Below, piece by piece: positions 17,830 through 31,616 of a stretch of 64,000 nt of DNA; within the stretch, counting starts at the first letter, position 1; each line of letters opens with the position of its first letter. The DNA is taken from contig NZ_OU907312.1 in assembly GCF_918320885.1 (NCBI RefSeq), positions 744,465 to 808,464 of the forward strand, read 5' to 3'. The translations under genes and the position numbers were made by a program. The notes under the pieces were generated by a model. That model saw only the letters and a list, made by a program, of their open reading frames with translations. It made no database searches and had not been told where the DNA came from. Origin of the DNA: an unidentified bacterial endosymbiont. Lineage in GTDB: Bacteria > Pseudomonadota > Gammaproteobacteria > Enterobacterales > G038960095.

Positions 17830-18093
17830 GTAGCGATAAGTCACTGGAGCGCGCGTATCACTACCGAGTAGCTGGTGCCCCATAAAGCGGCAAAAATTCG
17901 GGATATCACGGGTGGTAGCAGGATCATCTGCTAAAACCAACAACGTTTGCTGAGCGGCTAATGCCCGGACAGTACCGCGTACCAGCATCAGGGGTTCTGG
18001 ACAGCGCAAGCCGCGAGTATCTAGTGTGTGATCAGCGTGTGCCAACGGATCTGGCAGCCTGGTTTTTAACGCTAACGGTGGTAAGATGGGCAT
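17812..18093 (-). CDS. tusA: Sulfur carrier protein TusA
   Basis: The core [19 protein letters not shown] ... [22 protein letters not shown] ... YRYLIRKR matches TusA closely, including the sulfur-accepting Cys in RCPEP. TusA takes persulfide from IscS and passes it to TusBCDE for tRNA 2-thiouridine synthesis. At 93 residues it has about 12 extra N-terminal residues over E. coli (81). No internal ATG or obvious ribosome site resolves the start, so the extension may be real or a later GTG/TTG may be used. Confidence 0.92.
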   Translation of the reverse strand: MPILPPLALKTRLPDPLAHADHTLDTRGLRCPEPLMLVRGTVRALAAQQTLLVLADDPATTRDIPNFCRFMGHQLLGSDTRAPVTYRYLIRKR

Positions 18094-18145
18094 CTTATAA
18101 AGTGATAATCAAGAATCGCATGAAGCAGTAGCCGAGTACTATTAT

Positions 18146-18676
18146 ATGACAGCCCTGTTACTGTACTCAAGCCGCGATGGCCATACACAGCGGATTATGC
18201 AGAGAATGGCACAGCTATTATCCGAGCAGCTAGTGTGTGAGGTGGCTGATTTACATCAGTTAGCCACGCCTGATTGGGATCGTTATCAACGGATCATGCT
18301 GGGAGCATCCATTCGTTATGGCCATTTTCATCCCCTGTTTTGGCGCTTTGTGCAGCAACAGGCGGAACCACTCAATCAGCGCCCCAGTGCTTTTTTCTGT
18401 GTTAATTTGGTAGCCCGTAAACCAGGAAAGCGTACAGCGAGTAGCAACCCCTATTTGCGGAAATTTTTACAACGATCACCGTGGCAGCCGACGCTGTGTA
18501 GTGCTTTTGCCGGTGCGCTCTGTTATCCGCGCTATCGTTGGTTTGATCGACTGCTGATCCAATTGATTATGTCGTTTACTCAGGGCGAAACGGATCCGAC
18601 CCAATCGATTGAGTATACAGATTGGCAGCAAGTGGACGCGTTTGCTCGGCAATTTTCTCACTTATCGGAGAGTTAA
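18146..18676 (+). CDS. hemG: Menaquinone-dependent protoporphyrinogen IX oxidase
   Basis: 176 residues, a long-chain flavodoxin-fold enzyme that oxidises protoporphyrinogen IX to protoporphyrin IX, coupled to menaquinone at the membrane. The FMN-binding loop YSSRDGHTQRI is at the start. MLGASIRYGHFHPLF, VNLVARKPGKRT and CYPRYRWFDRLLIQLIM are HemG hallmarks, the last within the membrane-associating insert. It lies just upstream of the rRNA operon, and a second heme gene, hemB, lies just beyond it. Confidence 0.95.
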   Translation: MTALLLYSSRDGHTQRIMQRMAQLLSEQLVCEVADLHQLATPDWDRYQRIMLGASIRYGHFHPLFWRFVQQQAEPLNQRPSAFFCVNLVARKPGKRTASSNPYLRKFLQRSPWQPTLCSAFAGALCYPRYRWFDRLLIQLIMSFTQGETDPTQSIEYTDWQQVDAFARQFSHLSES

Positions 18677-18699
18677 TCACCTACTGACGTTTTTTCTGC

Positions 18700-18727
18700 T
18701 TGCAAGTTGAGAAAGAAGACCTATAAT
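18700..18727 (+). promoter_or_regulatory. rRNA operon promoter
   Basis: -35 TTGCAA at 18700-18705, a 16-bp spacer and a perfect -10 TATAAT at 18722-18727. The following ACGCCCTC resembles the GC-rich discriminator of stringently controlled rrn promoters. It lies about 180 bp upstream of the mature 16S start. Confidence 0.75.
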
Positions 18728-18813
18728 ACGCCCTCTTACTGAGAGCGGGCTTGGTGAGGCGGTCTAAAAAAATCGTCTGACGTGAAAGTACTCAAGGTAA
18801 GTTGAGTAGCAGG

Positions 18814-18830
18814 GTTCTTTAAAAAATTGA
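18814..18830 (+). promoter_or_regulatory. boxA antitermination site, rRNA leader
   Basis: GTTCTTTAAAAAATTGA resembles the boxA consensus (TGCTCTTTA) bound by NusB/NusE in rRNA antitermination, in the expected place between promoter and 16S. A second boxA-like copy is in the 16S-23S spacer. Confidence 0.65.
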
Positions 18831-18908
18831 CAAACAATCTATGTGGGCACTTAATTTTGAGTGACTTCTGCGTTGTAGGACTGAAGGGTTTTACGATGAA
18901 TAGAAGTT

Positions 18909-20454
<1,546 letters not shown>

Positions 20455-20571
20455 CTGAAGTTAAAAGCAGGTGCTACGACGTAGGGTGATGAGAAGTTGA
20501 GTGCTCACAGAGATTGTTTGTTAGGGGTTATGCCAGAAGTTGGCTAAGCGACTGAGGTCTAGCTTCTGATT

Positions 20572-20647
20572 GTCCCCTTCGTCTAGAGGCCTAGGACATC
20601 GCCCTTTCACGGCGGTAACAGGGGTTCGACTCCCCTAGGGGACGCCA
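20572..20647 (+). tRNA. tRNA-Glu (anticodon TTC)
   Basis: 76 nt, beginning GTCCCCTTCGTCTAGAGG and ending GGGGACGCCA, with acceptor GTCCCC(C/T) paired, anticodon loop CTTTCAC and encoded CCA. It is the single tRNA in the 16S-23S spacer, as in one class of E. coli rrn operons. Confidence 0.97.
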
Positions 20648-20709
20648 TATAGCAGAAGTCAGAGGTTGGGGTATGGGAGAGCCTGTATTGTGATCTGTGA
20701 TTTTTGTGA

Positions 20710-20724
20710 GTTCTTTAACAATTT
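20710..20724 (+). promoter_or_regulatory. boxA antitermination site, 16S-23S spacer
   Basis: GTTCTTTAACAATTT matches the spacer boxA of enterobacterial rRNA operons and lies about 40 bp before 23S. Confidence 0.65.
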
Positions 20725-20766
20725 GGATATTAGCGATATAGCCCTGAAGGTTATTGTGGGTTGTAG

Positions 20767-23698
<2,932 letters not shown>

Positions 23699-23771
23699 AC
23701 AACACCAGAGTGACTTTAGGGGCAGGGAGTTATCGCTAATATCCAGAGGTGGTTAGAGTGTTTGTATTTAT

Positions 23772-23892
23772 TTGCTTGGTGGCAATAGCGCGATGGACCC
23801 ACCTAAATCCATTCCGAACTCAGAAGTGAAACGTTGCAGCGCCGATGGTCGTGTGGGGTCTCCCCATGTTAGAGTAGGTCACCGCCGAGCAA
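23772..23892 (+). rRNA. rrf: 5S ribosomal RNA
   Basis: About 120 nt with paired ends TTGCTTGG/CCGAGCAA and the conserved core CCGAACTCAGAAGTGAAACG ... GGGGTCTCCCCATG. It follows 23S by about 73 bp. Ends are estimated. Confidence 0.96.
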
Positions 23893-23910
23893 ATAAACAC
23901 AGCCATTCAG

Positions 23911-23941
23911 TCAAAAAAGAGATGGTTTTTAGCTTTTTTGA
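23911..23941 (+). terminator. AT-rich hairpin after 5S
   Basis: TCAAAAAAG (23911-23919) pairs with CTTTTTTGA (23933-23941), a 9-bp stem whose right arm has six T. It could terminate or attenuate rRNA transcription before tRNA-Asp, or allow partial read-through. The stem is AT-rich, so its strength is doubtful. Confidence 0.4.
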
Positions 23942-23965
23942 TACAGTAGCCTGTAAAAAACATGT

Positions 23966-24042
23966 GGTGCGGTAGTTCAGTTGGTTAGAATACCGGCCTG
24001 TCACGCCGGGGGTCGCGGGTTCGAGTCCCGTCCGCTCCGCCA
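23966..24042 (+). tRNA. tRNA-Asp (anticodon GTC)
   Basis: 77 nt, with D-arm GTTCAGTTGGTTAGAATAC, anticodon loop CTGTCAC, T-loop TTCGAGT and encoded CCA. The acceptor arms GGTGCGG and CCGCTCC pair except at position 3-70, where T faces T (A-T in E. coli). Otherwise canonical. It lies in the usual place after an rRNA operon. Confidence 0.93.
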
Positions 24043-24058
24043 CACATCAAAAACCAGG

Positions 24059-24105
24059 AGTCAACCATCAGAAAACAACCCGCTATTTTTTTCTGATGGT
24101 TGACT
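24059..24105 (+). repeat. Perfect 16-bp inverted repeat between tRNA-Asp and tRNA-Trp
   Basis: AGTCAACCATCAGAAA (24059-24074) and its exact complement at 24090-24105 flank a 15-nt loop ending in a T-run. In RNA this forms a strong hairpin between the two tRNAs. It could be a processing signal, an attenuator or a small dispersed palindrome. The left arm begins with the motif CCAGGAGTCAA that recurs in the next hairpin at 24195. Confidence 0.7.
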
Positions 24106-24115
24106 TCTGTTCTAG

Positions 24116-25262
<1,147 letters not shown>

Positions 25263-25310
25263 GCGGTGAGTGAATAGTTAGGCATTTAGGTTAATTTTAG
25301 GAGCCCACCC

Positions 25311-25799
25311 ATGTTAGAAAAAAACATGCTCGATCAACTCAATGGCCAGCTTAACCTAGAGTGTTACTCTTATCATCTTTATTGGCAAATGAGTGCTTGG
25401 TGTGCCGCTCAGGGCTTTCCTGGCAGTGCCGGTTTTTTGCGCCTCGCTGCTCAAAGTGAACAAAAACACCTTGAAAAACTACTCAATTACATTAGCGATA
25501 CTGGGGCACTGCCGTTGATTGGAACCATCAGCGCGCCTCCTGATGAATTTCCATCGCTGCCAGATCTTTTTCAGCAGATCTATGAGCATGAACAGGCGAT
25601 CAGTGATCGTATTAATACCTTGGTACACCAGGCGCTAATGACTCAAGATTATACCACGTTTAATTTTTTACAGTGGTTTGTCTCTGAACAGTGTCAAGAG
25701 GAGAAGCAATGGAAGCGGATCCTTGATCAATTGGAGTGGTTAGGCAATGAGAGCAAAGCACTGTTCTTGTTTGATCAGTCGCTGCAGCACACAGGTTGA
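25311..25799 (+). CDS. ftnA: Non-heme ferritin
   Basis: 162 residues (E. coli FtnA 165). Ferroxidase ligands are visible: Glu17 in LNLECYSYHLY, the Glu and His of AAQSEQKHLEKL (E50/H53), Glu94 in EHEQAI and Glu130 region in SEQCQEEKQW. The 24-mer cage oxidises and stores iron in the cytoplasm. Shine-Dalgarno TAGGAG precedes the ATG. It lies 48 bp after hemB in the same direction, so heme synthesis and iron storage are adjacent. Confidence 0.95.
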   Translation: MLEKNMLDQLNGQLNLECYSYHLYWQMSAWCAAQGFPGSAGFLRLAAQSEQKHLEKLLNYISDTGALPLIGTISAPPDEFPSLPDLFQQIYEHEQAISDRINTLVHQALMTQDYTTFNFLQWFVSEQCQEEKQWKRILDQLEWLGNESKALFLFDQSLQHTG

Positions 25800-26084
25800 A
25801 CGCCGTCTCTAGGTGACTTGTCTCGCGTCAATTACTTTGGGCGATAATATCGTCCATGCAGTATCTTGTTATTTCTCGATTGATTACATTTACAGTACAA
25901 CCACCCATCACCCAAGGAGCGTCATTGACACGCTGCTTTTGTCAACGATCGTCTAAAATATCCGGAAAATGATTATTTAGATTATCTATTCCATCCAACA
26001 GGCATACTGATCTTGCTACCCTTTAACGGACACAACGAAGAGGAACAAAGCGTATAATTTTTTGTTACTTTTTGAGGTGAAGTT

Positions 26085-26384
26085 ATGAATCAAGGGGAAT
26101 CAAGGAGCTATGATAAGGAATTCAAGCTGAATGCGGTAAAGCTGTATCACAGCACTGGTAAAACGCTCTGTCAATTGAGCGAGGAATTGGGAGTTCCCAA
26201 GAGTACATTGGCAGGGTGGGTCCATCAGCATAACAAGGATGGTGCAGAGGCTTTCCCGGGCAAAGGATACCTGAAAGCGTCTGATGCTGAGCTCAGTCAA
26301 TTGCGGAAAGAATTGGCGATAGCACGCGAAGAGAGGGATATCCTAAAAAAAGCCTTGGGCATCTTCTCAGTGGCCCGCAAGTAA
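26085..26384 (+). CDS. IS3-family transposase OrfA (copy 2)
   Basis: 99 residues identical to OrfA of copy 1: helix-turn-helix plus leucine-zipper-like tail, with the A7 slippery run near its 3' end. Confidence 0.95.
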   Translation: MNQGESRSYDKEFKLNAVKLYHSTGKTLCQLSEELGVPKSTLAGWVHQHNKDGAEAFPGKGYLKASDAELSQLRKELAIAREERDILKKALGIFSVARK

Positions 26385-26395
26385 AATACCAGTTT

Positions 26396-27250
26396 ATGCA
26401 AAAGCATGCTGGGGAATTCAGCGTAGAGAGGATGTCCAACGTGTTAGGTGTATCCCGCAGTGGCTATTATCAGTTTATCAAGGCTGAGCCATCCAAGCGC
26501 TATTGTGAGGATGAGCGTTTAATATCTGAAATTAAAGAGGTTTATACCATAAGCAACCAAATTTACGGTAGCCCACGTATCCATGCTGAGTTACGAGCTA
26601 GAGGTGAGCGCTGTTCACGCAAACGGGTTTGTCGGCTAATGAAAGCAGCCCATATTGCGGCTAAGATGAAAAAACGATTTAAGGTAACCACAATAGTCGA
26701 TCCAAAGGCCGCAGTGGCGCCTAATTTACTCAAGCAGAAGTTCACAGCCACTCGCCCTGATCAATACTGGGCAGCAGATATTACCTATATTCCGACCCAA
26801 GAGGGATGGTTGTATGTTGCTATCGTACTGGACCTGTTCTCTCGTAGTATCGTGGGGATGGATATGCAAGCTCACATGACCACCGAGTTAGTAGCCGCAG
26901 CATTACGCCAGGCAATAACACGGAGGAAGCCTGCTGCAGGTCTCATCCACCACTCCGACCGAGGCAGCCAGTATACCAGCAAAGGATTCAAGGCTGTATC
27001 GGCGCATCACCAGATAACGCTTAGCATGAGTAGTACGGGCAATTGTTATGACAATGCAGTAGCAGAGAGTTTTTTCCATACCTTAAAAACAGAGCACACC
27101 CACTTTGAACGTTTTGAGAGCAGAGAACAAGCCAAATTGAGCATTTTTGAATACGTAGAAGTGTTTTATAACCGACAGAGACGGCACTCAACGCTAGGCT
27201 ATCTGTCTCCTGTAAATTTTGAAAAAAATTGGTTATCCCAGGTCGCTTAA
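26396..27250 (+). CDS. IS3-family transposase OrfB, DDE catalytic part (copy 2)
   Basis: 284 residues identical to OrfB of copy 1, with the D-D-E triad intact; expressed by -1 frameshift as OrfAB in this family. Confidence 0.96.
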   Translation: MQKHAGEFSVERMSNVLGVSRSGYYQFIKAEPSKRYCEDERLISEIKEVYTISNQIYGSPRIHAELRARGERCSRKRVCRLMKAAHIAAKMKKRFKVTTIVDPKAAVAPNLLKQKFTATRPDQYWAADITYIPTQEGWLYVAIVLDLFSRSIVGMDMQAHMTTELVAAALRQAITRRKPAAGLIHHSDRGSQYTSKGFKAVSAHHQITLSMSSTGNCYDNAVAESFFHTLKTEHTHFERFESREQAKLSIFEYVEVFYNRQRRHSTLGYLSPVNFEKNWLSQVA

Positions 27251-27290
27251 GGTTTCTCTTCTCTGTGTCTAAAAAAAGGTGGCAAGATCA

Positions 27291-28082
27291 TACGTCCTCC
27301 TATAGGGTGAGAAAACCAAGGGAGGAGTACATGCAGTTCTGGATGTGCCGCAAGAGTCAGGAGAGGGCAAAGCCTAGTCTGGCAGGGGGATGAGGCTTTG
27401 AGTAGCCTGCTGCCTCGACCACATTGACTAGCGAGCAGTTCACTCTGGGGCTGGAGGGCAATGCCGTACCAGAGCTGTTTTAACAATACTTGTGAAATTC
27501 TGATAGTGGCACTCACTCAGTAGGGTCTGCCACTGTTCCCGGTTGCCCGTGTGAAACGTCAACAGCCCCTCGTTGGATCGTTAACGCATGACGGGCCTAT
27601 AGTGCTGCTGGATTAACAGAGTGGTAAAACTTAAATATTATTAAATTGAACTATTTTTCTTGGGTTCTTGATGGATGTGGTGCTGGGTCCAACTGACTGA
27701 TGAAGCAAAATGCCGGGCTCATGTAGACTTCCGAAACCAAGCATACATCTTAGATAAAATTGATGAGGATTGAGTTGATAATTCCTGCTATCAGTCAGTT
27801 GGACCCACTACCAAATTTTCATTTAAAACAGAGCGTCGCGCTCACGATTGATGAATCACAACTGACTTTTTAGTCTGCCGAAGAGGTGAACCTCTTCAGG
27901 GATCAATCATTGCACTAGACGCCTGGTCAGAGAGGTGGGTAGAACCGCCGAGGGCAGTTCAAACCCTCTCAACCTGTGTTAGTTAAACGCGGGGCTGGTC
28001 AGCATTGAGAAAAAGTGCTGTTAAAAGCGCTAGGTCAAGATCTGAAAAATAGATGACCCTGAACTAGGTTCAAGGCTTCGTT
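27291..28082. other. Gene-poor region between IS copy 2 and tRNA-Arg
   Basis: About 790 bp without a convincing gene. The only longer frame (minus, 27247-27516) runs into the IS end and has no family features. The stretch holds a 124-bp element with perfect 18-bp inverted repeats (27684-27807) and a small palindrome GAAGAGGTGAACCTCTTC (27880-27897). Likely a region of decayed mobile DNA next to a tRNA gene. Confidence 0.6.
27684..27807. repeat. 124-bp element with perfect 18-bp terminal inverted repeats (MITE-like)
   Basis: TGGGTCCAACTGACTGAT at 27684-27701 and its exact complement at 27790-27807. The similarity continues outward with two mismatches (TGGT on the left, ACCA on the right), giving arms of about 24 bp. 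The interior is about 88 bp and non-coding. Size and structure fit a miniature inverted-repeat element or the excised remains of a larger transposon. No clear target duplication is visible. Confidence 0.6.
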
Positions 28083-28157
28083 TGGTCTCGCCGGCGGGAA
28101 TCGAACCCACATCTTACGCTTAGGAGGCATACGTTCTATCCGTTGAACTACGGCGAG
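28083..28157 (-). tRNA. tRNA-Arg (anticodon CCT)
   Basis: 75 nt on the minus strand. Acceptor CTCGCCG pairs perfectly with CGGCGAG, the T-loop is TTCGATT, the anticodon loop is CTCCTAA and CCA is encoded. It reads AGG codons. Isolated single tRNA with its 3' end facing IS copy 2 and its 5' end facing the T6SS cluster. Confidence 0.93.
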
Positions 28158-28444
28158 AGAGTCATGCTGCACTGCCGTGCCACCACTCCCATTCTCAATG
28201 AAGGGCACAGTATACCGAATTTTTCTTGAAAAAAGTGATTTTCCTGGCCTTAATCTTGTTAATAAAAAGTAATCAAAAATACTAAAAATTTAAATTATTG
28301 GTGTTTTATTGTTGATTTTTATTCTATTTTCGTGATAATGCCTGCAACTTTGTATCAACAAACTGTTTATTTTGACCAAAATATTTAACTTTAGTGTTTT
28401 GGATAGAAGCATTAAATCCATTAACTCACCAGAAAAAGGGTGCA
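28158..28444 (+). promoter_or_regulatory. AT-rich leader upstream of the T6SS operon
   Basis: Between tRNA-Arg and tssA lies about 290 bp that becomes very AT-rich from 28215 (ATTTTTCTTGAAAAAAG, then runs of A and T). It must contain the promoter of the T6SS operon. I see no sigma-54 type -24/-12 pair and no unambiguous sigma-70 promoter. AT-rich leaders are typical H-NS targets in enterobacteria, but that is inference. Confidence 0.35.
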
Positions 28445-29569
28445 ATGTTACCAGTACCAGTTTCAACAGGCATGAGTGATGCAGGCCTCTCTGTAGAAGC
28501 GACCTTGGCGACACTGCAAGCGCTGATCAATCAATCCTATGGTGTCAACAGCGATAGCTCAGTGGATTGGTTATCCGTCGAACAGCTGGCCGGCCAGCTA
28601 TTGAATCAGGACACCAAGCATTTTCAGGTACTGCTTTATTGGGGGGTCGCTCGCCTCCATCATCAGGGTTTTAGTGCCCTCGCGGAGACCGCTGAACAGT
28701 TAACTGTTTTGGTCGAACACTACTGGGAACAGGCGCTGCCTCCTTTAAAACGGTTACGAGGACGCCTCAGTATTGTTGAGTGGTGGTTAGAACGCAGTAT
28801 CACTTGGATTCAGCAATCCATCCACAAGCCCTTAGAGAGTGAAGTGTTGGAACGTGCGATGACTGCGGTGATGCAGTGTGACCAGATACTCGCTGCGCGC
28901 TGTGAGTCGGCACCCGTCATGGCCTCCCTAATCAATTGTCTGAAACAGCTTGAGGTGGTGTTGCCACCCGTAGCCGAAGAGGGTTCAATCAAGTCCGCCG
29001 TGTTGGCGACCGATTTGGATCTAGGGGAGATCAAGTCGTCTGAACCGACCCTGATCCCTGCTGAAGATCTGGATGAGACGACTACTGCTAGTGTTGTTGT
29101 AACAGTCGAGCACCTGGTGGCTGAGGCATCCCCTTCGGCAATCGCCGATCCAGACCCAACGTCAATAGCGACGGAGCCGCTGACTGTGGTGAGTGAGGTA
29201 CAAGCAGTGCTTGATCGTGCTGACAGCGCCGCGGCGTCTGGTAATTACCGAGAGGCCGTGGTGCAGTTACAGCAGGGCCAAAGGCGGTTGATCGGTAGTG
29301 AACGTTTGCAGCTCACCTGTCGTTTGGCTGATTATTTACGGGAAGCTGGCTATGCGAGGCTAGCTGACGTCCAGATACAGCAGGCCTTAGCACTGGTGGA
29401 ACAACATCAGTTGGAAAGCTGGGATCCACCCCTGGCACAGCAGGTGTTAGAGAGCGCGTTCGACCTTTTTAATAGGCTCGGTAAAACCGAAGCCGCTTCC
29501 GAGATTTTGGCTCGTCTCTGCTTGTTAGATGCCGGACGAGCGCTCTATAAGTCATTCTCAGCACAATAA
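28445..29569 (+). CDS. tssA: T6SS protein TssA (VasJ/ImpA-like)
   Basis: 374 residues from ATG 28445, preceded by AAAAAGGG; a GTG at 28394 would add 17 residues but lacks a ribosome site. The ImpA-N type domain is seen in VLLYWGVARLHHQGF ... YWEQALPPLKRLRGRLSIVEWWLER. The helical C-terminus (ALVEQHQLESWDPPLAQQVLESAFDLFNRLG) resembles the VasJ-type TssA tail. TssA caps or primes the baseplate and coordinates tail-sheath growth. First gene of the T6SS block; tssB follows after 11 bp. Confidence 0.85.
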   Translation: MLPVPVSTGMSDAGLSVEATLATLQALINQSYGVNSDSSVDWLSVEQLAGQLLNQDTKHFQVLLYWGVARLHHQGFSALAETAEQLTVLVEHYWEQALPPLKRLRGRLSIVEWWLERSITWIQQSIHKPLESEVLERAMTAVMQCDQILAARCESAPVMASLINCLKQLEVVLPPVAEEGSIKSAVLATDLDLGEIKSSEPTLIPAEDLDETTTASVVVTVEHLVAEASPSAIADPDPTSIATEPLTVVSEVQAVLDRADSAAASGNYREAVVQLQQGQRRLIGSERLQLTCRLADYLREAGYARLADVQIQQALALVEQHQLESWDPPLAQQVLESAFDLFNRLGKTEAASEILARLCLLDAGRALYKSFSAQ

Positions 29570-29580
29570 GGAAACTAGCC

Positions 29581-30075
29581 ATGGCAAACAGCGAAGGCTC
29601 TGTCGCACCCAAAGAACGGGTCAATATTGTCTATAAACCGGCAACCGAGGGGGCTCAATCAGAGGTAGAGCTACCTCTCAAGATGCTAGTCGTCGGCGAT
29701 TTCACGCAAGCGGAAGACCAACGACTGGTGGAAGATCGGGCTCCCATCACGATCGATAAAGATAATTTCAATGAGGTCCTCAAAGGCCAGGGGCTAACCC
29801 TCAATCTGAATGTACCGAGTAAGCTGGCTGGAGCAGGGGAGGATGATCAATTAGCTCTCCAGTTGAAGTTCAGTAGTTTACGCGATTTTGAACCTGATCA
29901 ACTGGTTGAGCAGGTGCCTGAATTGGCAAAATTACAAGCACTCCGTGAAGCCCTCAAAGCCCTCAAAAGTCCACTCAGCAATATCCCCGAATTTCGTAAA
30001 AAAATTCAGGCGATTATTCAGGATGATGCGTCACGGAAGGCCCTGTTAACAGAGCTCGGAATGGGTGAGGAATAG
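29581..30075 (+). CDS. tssB: T6SS contractile sheath small subunit TssB (VipA)
   Basis: 164 residues beginning KERVNIVYKPATEGAQSEVELPLKMLVVGDFT, the diagnostic TssB start, with the PITIDKDNFNEVLK block. With TssC it builds the cytoplasmic contractile sheath. Ribosome site AAGGAAACTAGCC precedes the ATG. Stop is 3 bp before tssC. Confidence 0.97.
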   Translation: MANSEGSVAPKERVNIVYKPATEGAQSEVELPLKMLVVGDFTQAEDQRLVEDRAPITIDKDNFNEVLKGQGLTLNLNVPSKLAGAGEDDQLALQLKFSSLRDFEPDQLVEQVPELAKLQALREALKALKSPLSNIPEFRKKIQAIIQDDASRKALLTELGMGEE

Positions 30076-30078
30076 AGC

Positions 30079-31563
30079 ATGAGTCTAAAAGAGCAGATTG
30101 TACCTGACACCACTGTGCAGTCCCCGTTAAGCAGTCCTTTATTAGATGAAATTGTCGAGGTGACTCGACTGAAACCCGCTGATGCGGCCTATTCCGTGAC
30201 ACGCAGTGGTTTGCACGCACTGATTGCTGATCTGGTGAAACCGGAATATCAAGGGGTAAAAATTTCAGGAGAGTTGATCGATCTATTGATAGGGGAGCTT
30301 GATCAACAAATTTCTGCACAGGTGGATCAAATTTTACATCATAGCCAGTTTCGCAGCCTAGAGAGCAGTTGGCGTAGTCTAAAGTTCCTGGTAGATAGAA
30401 CCGATTTTCGAGAAAACATCAAGATAGAGTTACTTAATCTGAGTAAACAAGATCTGCTGAATGATTTTGAAGATAGCCCAGAGGTCGTTAAATCAGGACT
30501 CTACCGCCTACTCTATACCAGCGAATATGGACAATTTGGTGGTCAGCCTTACGGTACGGTGATCGGTCACTATGAGTTTGGACCTAACCCGCAGGATATG
30601 GGGTTAATCAAGAACATTGCCTCCGTGGCAGCAATGGCTCATGCCCCATTTATCGCGGCTGCTTCAACAGAATTTTTTGGGATCCAACGTTGGGAAGAGC
30701 TACCGAACCTCAAAGATCTCCGCTCAGTATTTGAAAGCCCACAGTACATCAAATGGAATGCTTTTCGGGAGAGCGAAGATGCCCGCTATGTTGGGTTGAC
30801 ACTGCCACGGTTCTTATTACGTCTTCCCTATGGACAGAATACCACGCCTAGTAAGCGTTTTAATTACAACGAAATGGTCTCGGAAGCCAGTGAGGACTTC
30901 TGCTGGGGCAGTACCGCGTTTGCCTTTGCCAGTCGTCTGTCCGACAGCTTTGCTAAGTATCGCTGGTGCGCCAATATCATTGGACCCCAGGGCGGTGGTG
31001 CTGTGGATGATCTACCCCTCTATCAATTTGAGTCGATGGGTGAGACCCGGAGCAAAATTCCGACCGAAGTGCTGATCTCGGAGCGACGCGAGTATGAGCT
31101 GGCTGAAGAGGGCTTTATTGCCTTAACCATGCGCAAGGGGAGTGATAATGCCGCCTTTTTCTCGGCCAATTCCTGCCAGAAAGCCAAAAACTTCGGCAAC
31201 ACCCCAGCTGGCAAAGAGGCAGAGCTCAACTATAAGCTCTCCACCCAGCTCCCCTACATGATGATCATGGACCGTTTAGCCCACTATATCAAAGTGCTGC
31301 AGCGTGAACATATCGGCACTTGGAAAGAGCGTGCCGATTTGGAACGCGAATTGAAAAACTGGGTGAGTCAATATGTGACGGAGATGGATAACCCGTCGCC
31401 TAGTGTGCGGAGTCGACGTCCGTTACGGGCAGTGGAGATCCAGGTGAATGATGTTGCTGGTGATCCAGGCTGGTATCAGGTCTCCATCAAGGCGCGTCCA
31501 CACTTTAAATATATGGGCGCTTTTTTCACCCTCTCATTGGTAGGAAAATTGGATAAAGCTTAG
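30079..31563 (+). CDS. tssC: T6SS contractile sheath large subunit TssC (VipB)
   Basis: 494 residues, the family length. Typical blocks are FRSLESSWRSLKFLVDRT, YGQFGGQPYGTVIGHYEF, IQRWEELPNLKDL, FCWGSTAFAFASRL and NYKLSTQLPYMMIMDRLAHY. It forms the main sheath body with TssB and carries the region that ClpV strips after contraction. Intact. Confidence 0.98.
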   Translation: MSLKEQIVPDTTVQSPLSSPLLDEIVEVTRLKPADAAYSVTRSGLHALIADLVKPEYQGVKISGELIDLLIGELDQQISAQVDQILHHSQFRSLESSWRSLKFLVDRTDFRENIKIELLNLSKQDLLNDFEDSPEVVKSGLYRLLYTSEYGQFGGQPYGTVIGHYEFGPNPQDMGLIKNIASVAAMAHAPFIAAASTEFFGIQRWEELPNLKDLRSVFESPQYIKWNAFRESEDARYVGLTLPRFLLRLPYGQNTTPSKRFNYNEMVSEASEDFCWGSTAFAFASRLSDSFAKYRWCANIIGPQGGGAVDDLPLYQFESMGETRSKIPTEVLISERREYELAEEGFIALTMRKGSDNAAFFSANSCQKAKNFGNTPAGKEAELNYKLSTQLPYMMIMDRLAHYIKVLQREHIGTWKERADLERELKNWVSQYVTEMDNPSPSVRSRRPLRAVEIQVNDVAGDPGWYQVSIKARPHFKYMGAFFTLSLVGKLDKA

Positions 31564-31616
31564 CGCTATCCGATTCGCGGGTTCTTTTTAACGTTGAAGT
31601 TTAGAGGAGTAATCAT

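Larger units (their letters stand above)
26008..27290 (+). mobile_element. IS3-family insertion sequence, copy 2
   Basis: 1283 bp, encoding the same two proteins as copy 1. A 3-bp target duplication TAC (26005-26007 and 27291-27293) indicates simple insertion. Inserted between ftnA and the gene-poor region before tRNA-Arg, with no recognisable gene disrupted. Confidence 0.96.

Noticed and set aside
27247-27516. 89-codon minus-strand frame next to IS copy 2
   Set aside because: It extends into the IS end, has no ribosome site and shows no family motif.
27880-27897. GAAGAGG/CCTCTTC palindrome as a terminator
   Set aside because: A 7-bp stem is present, but no T-run follows on either strand and no gene ends nearby.
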